Assembly: GCF_004340465.1 (NCBI RefSeq)
Contig: NZ_SLVV01000012.1
Span: 62,001 to 126,000, forward strand
Direction of reading: 5' to 3'
DNA length: 64,000 nucleotides
DNA from: Mesobacillus foraminis
GTDB lineage: Bacteria > Bacillota > Bacilli > Bacillales > Cytobacillaceae
This document shows positions 57,824-64,000 of the stretch, piece after piece. Both the position numbers and the translations under genes were made by a program. The first letter of the stretch is position 1, and the number at the start of each line of letters is the position of its first letter. The notes below the pieces were generated by a model. It was not told where the DNA came from, made no database searches, and worked only from the letters and a program-made list of their open reading frames with translations.

Positions 57824-60385
57824 ATGTTTGCGAAGGGAAAACCTGCTTTTGCAAGGAAAGCATTAACCGCCGCACTGGCACTGCCAATGCTCCTGACCGG
57901 AATAAGCGGTGCATCTGCTGCTGATGTGAAAAACCAGGCACCGCGACACAGCAAGGAAGTGCAGCTTGAGTACTTGGACAGAGGGCTGGCGGCAACGAAG
58001 ACATCTGAAGGAATATTCCTCAGCTGGAGATTAAAAGGGAATGAGGTTACTGGGTTCTCTGAAAAAGGAATGACAGGTTCAAGCTTTAATGTCTACCGTG
58101 ATGGCAAAAAAATAGCAACCGTCACGGACAGCACCAACTTCCTGGATAAAGAAGGGACAGTAGCTTCGGGGTACCATGTAAGTGCGGTAGTGGATGGAAA
58201 AGAAGTGGATCAAAGTTCTACCATCAGTCCATGGGCGAATTCATATTATGACCTGCCGCTTAAAAAGCCGGCAGATGGTGTTACGCCTGCAGGTGAAGCT
58301 TACACTTATTCAGCCAATGACATGAGTGTCGGCGATGTAGACGGTGACGGACAGTATGAGTATTTTGTGAAATGGGACCCTTCCAATTCAAAGGATGTCT
58401 CGCAAAAAGGGTATACAGGGAATGTATATATCGACTGTTATAAGATGGATGGAACACTCCTCTACAGAATTGATCTTGGAGTGAATATCCGGGCAGGGGC
58501 CCACTATACCCAGATGATGGTTTACGACTTCGACGGCGATGGAAAGGCCGAATCGATGTTTAAGACCGCACCGGGGACAAAAATCATCAAATATGATAAA
58601 AACGGCAATATTGCATCTGAAAAATACATAACCATGCCGAAGGAAGATTTAAAAGCAGGATACAGTCATGAAGATGACTACAGGATGAGCGCGGAAGATT
58701 ATTATGACCATTTAGTGGAAATGTTCATGAGCTGGCATGAGCATGAAGAAGTGGTAAACGGCAATTGGCCCGAGTCCCTGGAGGAAGCATTTGGGATCGA
58801 TAAGAAGTACAGTTATCCGCTCTCAAAGGAGGATGCTGAAAGCCTTGCCGACTATTTCATCGACGTTTATGCACCAGGACGGAGCTCCCGTAATGATTTG
58901 AGGACGTTCGAGGGCTTTATCGTGGACGGGCCTGAATACTTGACTGTGTTTGAAGGAGCTACAGGAAACGAACTGGAAACCATCCATTATAAAGAGGAGC
59001 GCCATGATGATGGGTTAATGTGGGGCGACTACGCGATGTCCAGGATTGAGCCTGGCAACCGTGTTGACCGTTTCCTTGCCGGTGTTGCCTATCTTGACGG
59101 AAAAAAACCATATGCTGTTTTTGCCAGAGGATATTATACAAGGGCAACGCTTGTTACGTACAGCTGGGACGGCAAGCATCTGAAGGAAAACTGGAGTGTG
59201 GACAGCGGCTGGACGCCAATGACGAACCCATTCAATGACAGCCCCCATGGAAGGGATGGCACGGATAAAGAATTTGGAACACTGACAACACAAGGGGCTC
59301 ATTCATTGAGCACAGCAGATGTTGATGGAGACGGGAAACAGGAAATTGTCTATGGAGGAGCAACGATTGACCATGATGGGTCCTTGCTGTACAGCTCAAA
59401 GGGTACACTTCCTGAAGGCAGTTCAGCTCCCGGGACCATTGCTAGAATCGGGCATGGGGACATGCTGCATGTAACGGATATCGACCCTGACAGGGAAGGT
59501 CTTGAAATCTTTATGGTGCACGAAGGTGCATCAGGTGCTCCTTATGGATATACTTTGCGTGATGCCAAGACAGGCGAAACGATTTATGGCGGGTATACAG
59601 GAAAAGATACAGGCCGGGGCATGATTGGCGATGTGGATCCTGCACGCAGAGGGCTGGAGACATGGGCAGTAGGTCTATGGACCGCCCAAGGAGAGAAAAT
59701 CAGCGATAAGGCCCCTGGGACGAATATGAATATAAAGTGGTCAGCTGATATGACTACCCAGATTGTCAACGGATCAGGAAATAGTACACCTTCCATCGAT
59801 GATTGGAACAAGGGCAGAGTTTTGACGGCTGCGGATACAAGAACGAATAATGGAACGAAGGGCAACCCTTCTTTGGTGGCTGATATCTTCGGAGACTGGC
59901 GTGAAGAACTGCTTGTCCGGAAAGCAGACAGTTCAGCCATCAGAATCTATCTTAGTACTGAAGTAACGGACCGTAAATTATATACATTGATGCATGATGT
60001 TCAGTACCGCACGGGAATTGCCTGGCAGAACACTACCTATAACCAGGCAGCCTATCCGAGCTTCTATTTTGCTTCCGATACAGACTGGTCAAAGGTTCCG
60101 GTTCCTGAATTCTGGGCACCCCGCTCCTTATTCTTGCTTGAGGATCACATCAGCCAGTATCAGGAAAGCGGGGAATTGTCAGGAGCTTTATCCGCTCAAT
60201 TGGCAAATACCCTGAAGCAGGCTCAGCACCAATTAGAAAAGGGATCCAATCAGCAGGCAGTAAAATTCCTGGAAAAATTCATAAGCCAGCTAAATTCCGG
60301 CAGTAAACAGGATGATCTTTCAGCAGAAGCAAAGGAAAAACTGACAGAAACCGTTCAAGGTTTCACTCAACAGCTGAAAGAGTAG
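57824..60385 (+). CDS. Secreted PL11 rhamnogalacturonan lyase
   Basis: An 853-residue exported lyase of family PL11 (YesW/YesX type), cutting rhamnogalacturonan I between galacturonate and rhamnose by beta-elimination. Signal peptide about 1-33 (RKALTAALALPMLLTGISGA, cleavage ASA-AD). Eight-bladed beta-propeller lyase domain about 45-760, with Ca-binding-like DVDGDGQYEYFVKWD, DFDGDGKAE and DVDGDGKQEIVYGG motifs. Compared with the lyase domain of the other protein it has about 90 extra residues (within about 253-370). A helical FIMAH-type C-terminus (about 770-853) is shared. The ATG at 57824 behind GAGAGGTG is chosen over an upstream start at 57773 that would precede the signal peptide by 17 residues. 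Confidence 0.92.
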   Translation: MFAKGKPAFARKALTAALALPMLLTGISGASAADVKNQAPRHSKEVQLEYLDRGLAATKTSEGIFLSWRLKGNEVTGFSEKGMTGSSFNVYRDGKKIATVTDSTNFLDKEGTVASGYHVSAVVDGKEVDQSSTISPWANSYYDLPLKKPADGVTPAGEAYTYSANDMSVGDVDGDGQYEYFVKWDPSNSKDVSQKGYTGNVYIDCYKMDGTLLYRIDLGVNIRAGAHYTQMMVYDFDGDGKAESMFKTAPGTKIIKYDKNGNIASEKYITMPKEDLKAGYSHEDDYRMSAEDYYDHLVEMFMSWHEHEEVVNGNWPESLEEAFGIDKKYSYPLSKEDAESLADYFIDVYAPGRSSRNDLRTFEGFIVDGPEYLTVFEGATGNELETIHYKEERHDDGLMWGDYAMSRIEPGNRVDRFLAGVAYLDGKKPYAVFARGYYTRATLVTYSWDGKHLKENWSVDSGWTPMTNPFNDSPHGRDGTDKEFGTLTTQGAHSLSTADVDGDGKQEIVYGGATIDHDGSLLYSSKGTLPEGSSAPGTIARIGHGDMLHVTDIDPDREGLEIFMVHEGASGAPYGYTLRDAKTGETIYGGYTGKDTGRGMIGDVDPARRGLETWAVGLWTAQGEKISDKAPGTNMNIKWSADMTTQIVNGSGNSTPSIDDWNKGRVLTAADTRTNNGTKGNPSLVADIFGDWREELLVRKADSSAIRIYLSTEVTDRKLYTLMHDVQYRTGIAWQNTTYNQAAYPSFYFASDTDWSKVPVPEFWAPRSLFLLEDHISQYQESGELSGALSAQLANTLKQAQHQLEKGSNQQAVKFLEKFISQLNSGSKQDDLSAEAKEKLTETVQGFTQQLKE

Positions 60386-60425
60386 AGAAAAGCAGGGAAG
60401 ATTGTCACCAAAATAAATACGTTAG

Positions 60426-60462
60426 AGCCGTCCTGGACTTTTAGTTCAGGCGGCTTTATTTA
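60426..60462 (+). terminator. Terminator after the second lyase gene
   Basis: AGCCGtCCTG / CAGGcGGCT stem with a loop of about 11 bases and a T-rich tail. Confidence 0.8.
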
Positions 60463-60506
60463 GTTTTGTTTGGAATGTATTTATGTTGAAAATTTTTTAA
60501 AAAATG

Positions 60507-60549
60507 TTTGAATTTATGTATTCAAAAACAAACAAACATAGTATATAAT
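60507..60549 (+). promoter_or_regulatory. Promoter region of the rhamnose operon with inverted repeat
   Basis: TTTGAAT-TTATGT-ATTCAAA is a perfect 7-bp inverted repeat (60507-60526) and TATAAT lies at 60544-60549. The repeat covers the place expected for a -35 box, so it is a likely operator of a rhamnose regulator. Which regulator binds is unknown. Confidence 0.6.
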
Positions 60550-60604
60550 AAAACACAGGTAAACAAATAAAAATTTACATAAAAGCAATACGGAGGGGAA
60601 TTTT

Positions 60605-62674
60605 ATGGTTAAGAATTTATGGGATAATGAAACCGCTTCACAGGTTTCCAAAGGGGTAGAGGAGTTAGTTTATCGTTCCAACCTAATTGGGTCTGACCGT
60701 GCAGTCTGCAACTGGGGCGGCGGAAATACATCAATGAAAACGATCGAAAAGGACTTCCGCGGCCGTGATGTTGAGGTTATGTGGGTAAAAGGAAGTGGCT
60801 CGGACCTCGCGACAATGAAAGCACATAATTTCACAGGTCTAAATCTCGAGGATATCCGTCCATTAATTGAACGTGATGAAATGTCCGATGAAGATATGGT
60901 TGCCTACCTTTCACACTGCATGATCGACAGCAAGCATCCACGTGCTTCCATTGAAACCCTGTTACACGCATTCCTGCCATTCAAGCATGTTGACCACACA
61001 CACCCGGATGCTATCATCTCGATCTGCTGTGCGGACAACGGCAGACAAATTGCAGAAGAGATTTTCGGTAACCGCTATGTTTGGGTTCCTTATGTACGCC
61101 CTGGATTCACCCTTTCTAAAATGATTGCTGAAGGTGTAAAAAACAACCCTAATGCAGAGCTGGTCCTCATGGAAAAACACGGATTGGTCGTTTGGGGAGA
61201 AACTGCGGAAGAAAGCTACAATAAAACAATTGATATCATCAATGAAGCAGAACAATACATCAATGCAAAAATTAAGCCAGAAGCCGTTTTTGGCGGTCAA
61301 AAATACCAATCTCTTTCCGACGAGGAAGCAGCGTCTATTCTAGCCAAAGTCTTGCCGGTCATCCGTGGAGCTGTCAGCGATGATAAGAAAATGATCCTGA
61401 CTTACGACCGCGGTGAAGACGTACTTGAATTCGTAAACAGCGAGGACGCCCCTGTCCTTTCACAGGTGGGAGCTGCATGCCCGGATCATCTTGTGCATAC
61501 AAAGCGCGTTCCTTTATATATCAACTGGGATCCACAAACAAAGGATGCTGATGCTTTAATTGAAAGCATTAAAGAAGGAATTGAAAGCTTCAAGCAAGAA
61601 TACAAGGCCTATTTTGAAAAAAATAAAAATGAAGGCGACAAAATGTTCGAGCCTGCTCCAAGGGTGATCCTGATTCCAGGTCTTGGCATGGTCAACACCG
61701 GGAAGGATACAGCTAACTCAAGAGTGAGCGGAGCGCTATACCACCGTGCAATCGCGGTTATGAAAGGCTCTACAGCACTTGGCCAGTTTGTTTCCCTAAA
61801 TGAAAATGAGTCCTATAATATTGAATATTGGCCGCTTGAGCTTTATAAATTGAGCCTTGCTCCAGCAGAAGCGGAGTTTTCACGAAAAGTAGCGTTTGTT
61901 ACAGGAGGCGCTGGCGGAATCGGAAGTGAAACCTGCCGCCGCTTTGTATCAGAAGGAGCGCATGTCGTTGTTGCTGACCTTAATCTTGAAGGCGCAGAGA
62001 AAGTGGCTGCTGAAATCAATGAAAAATATGGTGAAGGCCGTGCCATTGCTGTAAAAATGGATGTAACCAAGGAAGAACAGGTACAAGCTGCCTTTGACCA
62101 AACAGCGCTAACGTTTGGTGGAGTGGATATCATCGTAAATAATGCGGGACTTGCAACATCGAGCCCGATTGATGAAACCACACTGCAGGAGTGGAATCTA
62201 AACATGAATGTTCTGGGAACAGGCTATTTCCTTGTTGCCCGTGAAGCATTCAAGCAAATGAAACAGCAGGGGACCGGCGGAAATATGGTCTTCATCGGCT
62301 CAAAGAACTCTGTTTACGCTGGGAAAAATGCCGCAGCCTACAGCTCTGTCAAAGCGCTTGAAACGCATCTTGCCAGATGTATCGCTGCTGAAGGCGGCGA
62401 ATATGGAATTCGTGTCAACTCAGTCCTTCCGGATGCCGTCCTTCAAGGTTCTGCCATCTGGGGATCAAGATGGCGTGAAGAACGTGCTGCAGCTTACGGA
62501 ATCGAGCCAGATCAGCTGGAAGAGCATTACCGCATGCGCACCACATTGCGAGTTAATATCTATCCAAGTGATATTGCAGAGTCAATTGCATTCTTCGCAT
62601 CCTCAAAATCAGATCGGACAACTGGCTGCATGTTAACAGTAGACGGTGGAGTACCTGCCGCGTTTACAAGGTAA
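60605..62674 (+). CDS. rhaEW: Bifunctional rhamnulose-1-phosphate aldolase / L-lactaldehyde dehydrogenase (RhaEW)
   Basis: A 689-residue fusion. The N-terminal class II aldolase/adducin domain (about 25-300) has zinc-binding His in FKHVDHTHPDAIIS and MEKHGLVVWG; it splits rhamnulose 1-phosphate to dihydroxyacetone phosphate and L-lactaldehyde. The C-terminal short-chain dehydrogenase (about 425-689) has the nucleotide site TGGAGGIGSET (about 434-444), NNAG and the catalytic YSSVKALE; it oxidises lactaldehyde to lactate. This layout (RhaEW/YuxG) is known in Bacillus. ACGGAGGGG precedes the ATG. First gene of the rha operon; lactate made could use the LctP-type permease or lactate oxidation elsewhere. 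Confidence 0.93.
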   Translation: MVKNLWDNETASQVSKGVEELVYRSNLIGSDRAVCNWGGGNTSMKTIEKDFRGRDVEVMWVKGSGSDLATMKAHNFTGLNLEDIRPLIERDEMSDEDMVAYLSHCMIDSKHPRASIETLLHAFLPFKHVDHTHPDAIISICCADNGRQIAEEIFGNRYVWVPYVRPGFTLSKMIAEGVKNNPNAELVLMEKHGLVVWGETAEESYNKTIDIINEAEQYINAKIKPEAVFGGQKYQSLSDEEAASILAKVLPVIRGAVSDDKKMILTYDRGEDVLEFVNSEDAPVLSQVGAACPDHLVHTKRVPLYINWDPQTKDADALIESIKEGIESFKQEYKAYFEKNKNEGDKMFEPAPRVILIPGLGMVNTGKDTANSRVSGALYHRAIAVMKGSTALGQFVSLNENESYNIEYWPLELYKLSLAPAEAEFSRKVAFVTGGAGGIGSETCRRFVSEGAHVVVADLNLEGAEKVAAEINEKYGEGRAIAVKMDVTKEEQVQAAFDQTALTFGGVDIIVNNAGLATSSPIDETTLQEWNLNMNVLGTGYFLVAREAFKQMKQQGTGGNMVFIGSKNSVYAGKNAAAYSSVKALETHLARCIAAEGGEYGIRVNSVLPDAVLQGSAIWGSRWREERAAAYGIEPDQLEEHYRMRTTLRVNIYPSDIAESIAFFASSKSDRTTGCMLTVDGGVPAAFTR

Positions 62675-62701
62675 GTTTCCATGCAGGACAGATAGCTCTA
62701 A

Positions 62702-62747
62702 AAAGACAGTGCAATCCGCGCGGGGATTGCGCTGTCTTTTTATGTTT
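62702..62747 (+). terminator. Terminator after rhaEW
   Basis: AAAGACAGtGCAATCC / GGATTGCgCTGTCTTT stem with a 6-base loop and a T-rich tail. It uncouples rhaEW from the regulator gene. Confidence 0.9.
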
Positions 62748-62835
62748 AAGCGGAAGCCTCTGGTTAACGGATTTATGTTATAATGGCGGGAAAAGTAAGG
62801 TATCCCAGCATAAAAAAAAGGCCTAGGAGTTTTAT

Positions 62836-63801
62836 ATGGAAGACAAACTGTTAACTGAATTGATGAAGCTCAACGAAGAGGAGAGTTCCATTCTTCAGCA
62901 AGAGAAGGAAATAAAAAAGGATCTCTACACCAGCCAGGCGAGCTTTGTAATTGAAAGCGAAAAGTTCCTCGGCAAAGACAGGATGATCATGCTCAGAAAG
63001 CATACCAGGTTCATCGATTTTCCCAGGCATCGTCATAATTATATTGAAATCAACTATGTCTATAACGGCAAATTAAAGCAAAGAGTGGGGAACGAATCCA
63101 TTTGTTTGCAGCAAGGTGAGCTTTTATTCCTCAACCAGCATATTGACCATGAAATTGAGGCATGTGCAAAAGAAGATATAGTTATTAATTTCATCATTCA
63201 GCCGAAGTTCTTTGAATTCATCTTCTCCTATTTATCATCCGACAATTTGATGAGTAATTTTATCATCAACAGCCTTTACAATAATACACAGGACGGTCAG
63301 TTTCTCTATTATGCTGTTTCAGGAGTTTCCAGTATCCAGGAGCTTATCGGAAAAATGATTGACGAAATCATGGCTCCATCCCTTCTGTCCGAATCAACCC
63401 TCAAACTTTACATGGGGCTGCTGATGATTGAACTTATCAAGCACTCGGACAAACTGGGACAGAAACAGGAAAATTCCTCACGCCAGTTTTTGATCGTAGA
63501 AGCAATGAAATATATCGATGAGCATTATCAGAATGGTTCTCTGTATGAATTGGCAGAGAAATTGAACCAGCCTCATTATTCGGTAAGCAAACAGATCAAA
63601 AGAGCAACTAATTATACATTTAAAGAGCTGGTGCAGGAGAAACGTCTGACTAAAGCCAAGCAGCTGCTTGAAAGTACAGATATTTCAATAACAGAAATCG
63701 TCGAACTGGTTGGCTATGATAATATCAGCTATTTTTACCGCATCTTTAAAACCAAATATGGGTATACCCCTAAAAAATTCAGAGAGCAGGCTGCAGAATG
63801 A
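62836..63801 (+). CDS. AraC-family regulator
   Basis: A 321-residue AraC/XylS-type activator. The N-terminal cupin-like sensor domain (about 50-140; FPRHRHNYIEINYVYNG, LQQGELLFLNQHIDHEI) should bind the sugar. Two C-terminal helix-turn-helices follow (about 220-318; LYELAEKLNQPHYSVSKQIK, ITEIVELVGYDNISYFYRIF and FKTKYGYTPKKFREQ signature). It lies between rhaEW and rhaB, so it is probably the rhamnose-responsive activator, although a DeoR-type RhaR is used in some Bacillus. CTAGGAG lies before the ATG. A terminator overlaps its end. Confidence 0.9.
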   Translation: MEDKLLTELMKLNEEESSILQQEKEIKKDLYTSQASFVIESEKFLGKDRMIMLRKHTRFIDFPRHRHNYIEINYVYNGKLKQRVGNESICLQQGELLFLNQHIDHEIEACAKEDIVINFIIQPKFFEFIFSYLSSDNLMSNFIINSLYNNTQDGQFLYYAVSGVSSIQELIGKMIDEIMAPSLLSESTLKLYMGLLMIELIKHSDKLGQKQENSSRQFLIVEAMKYIDEHYQNGSLYELAEKLNQPHYSVSKQIKRATNYTFKELVQEKRLTKAKQLLESTDISITEIVELVGYDNISYFYRIFKTKYGYTPKKFREQAAE

Positions 63802-63820
63802 TTTTTGCAGCTGCTTTTTC
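63786..63820 (+). terminator. Terminator overlapping the end of the AraC gene
   Basis: GCAGgCTGCA / TGCAGcTGC stem, starting inside the last codons, followed by a T5 tail. Confidence 0.75.
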
Positions 63821-63898
63821 TATTTGGCAAATAAGGACAATAAAAAGTCGAATGCCGATATTTTTTTCTTCGGTATTTGCAAGTATTATAGAGATATA

Positions 63899-63912
63899 GG
63901 TAAACGCTTTCA
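63899..63912 (+). promoter_or_regulatory. Candidate cre site before rhaB
   Basis: The complement reads TGAAAGCGTTTACC, 13 of 14 positions of the CcpA box. It lies 19 bases before the rhaB start. Confidence 0.65.
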
Positions 63913-63930
63913 GATAAGAGGGTGGTAAAG

Positions 63931-64000
63931 ATGACAAAAAGCTGCATCGCAGTGGATATCGGTGCTTCCAGCGGAAGGTTAATCGCCGGAACTCTTGAAG
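63931..64000 (+). CDS. rhaB: Rhamnulokinase, 5' end only
   Basis: The right edge cuts the gene after 23 codons. The visible start MTKSCIAVDIGASSGRLIAG carries the FGGY-family phosphate-1 motif (DIGASSGR), the typical N-terminus of rhamnulokinase, which phosphorylates L-rhamnulose. AGAGGGTGG precedes the ATG. The context (RhaEW and AraC regulator upstream, cre site in the leader) supports the assignment. Confidence 0.85.
   Translation, partial: MTKSCIAVDIGASSGRLIAGTLE

Overview
The window comes from a low-to-moderate GC, spore-forming member of the Bacillaceae (Bacillus/Mesobacillus-like). The evidence is lipoteichoic acid synthase, a SleB-type cell wall hydrolase, LicT-type antitermination targets, cre, Fur and PerR boxes of Bacillus form, strong AGGAGG ribosome binding sites and Bacillus-style terminators. 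The species cannot be fixed from sequence alone.

Layout. 0-9.4 kb: housekeeping and envelope genes (DUF2294 protein, MazG-like NTP pyrophosphohydrolase, MFS exporter, EcsC protein), then a likely envelope-stress cluster of response regulator, sensor kinase, HtrA-type protease, unknown membrane protein and PspA. 9.4-18.1 kb: a Lic/Cel-type beta-glucoside locus with a PRD regulator, a complete PTS IIB-IIC-IIA, a GH4 6-phospho-beta-glucosidase broken by a frameshift in a G9 run, and an intact GH1 6-phospho-beta-glucosidase; an inverted lactonase gene and a second IIB copy lie inside it. 18.1-19.2 kb: a scrambled HAD phosphatase pseudogene and a small zinc-ribbon protein. 19.2-28.2 kb: LTA synthase, a Fur-boxed siderophore ABC transporter lacking its binding protein, PerR-boxed catalase, a 52-bp tandem repeat, tRNA-Ser and tRNA-Gly, and a LysM/SleB hydrolase. 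28.2-38.4 kb: a glycolate/lactate locus (FadR-type regulator, GlcE, GlcF, GlcD, malate synthase G, an FAH-family enzyme, LctP permease). 38.5-43.8 kb: a sucrose locus (LacI regulator, three palindromic operators, EIIBC, GH32 hydrolase, fructokinase). 43.9-50.4 kb: GalE and a 1706-residue secreted fusion of an SGNH esterase with a PL11 rhamnogalacturonan lyase. 50.4-53.4 kb: LicT, two tandem RAT/terminator modules and a GH1 enzyme. 53.4-57.6 kb: a repeat-bearing non-coding stretch, DedA, a yybP-ykoY manganese riboswitch with TerC, and a CNNM/CorC protein. 57.8-64.0 kb: a second secreted PL11 lyase and the start of a rhamnose operon (RhaEW fusion, AraC regulator, rhamnulokinase start).

Read together, much of the window is a plant-polysaccharide and plant-sugar utilisation region. 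Secreted enzymes deacetylate and cut rhamnogalacturonan I, the released rhamnose is handled by the rha genes, and sucrose and aryl/beta-glucosides enter through PTS systems and are cleaved inside the cell. Candidate cre sites suggest CcpA control. The glycolate locus feeds glyoxylate into malate through malate synthase.

I did not find a convincing wholly new defence or mobile system. The most unusual items are the esterase-lyase fusion, the doubled RAT modules in front of a lone bglH, the broken licH, the scrambled HAD gene, the binding-protein-less siderophore transporter and the three stacked hairpins behind the manganese riboswitch.
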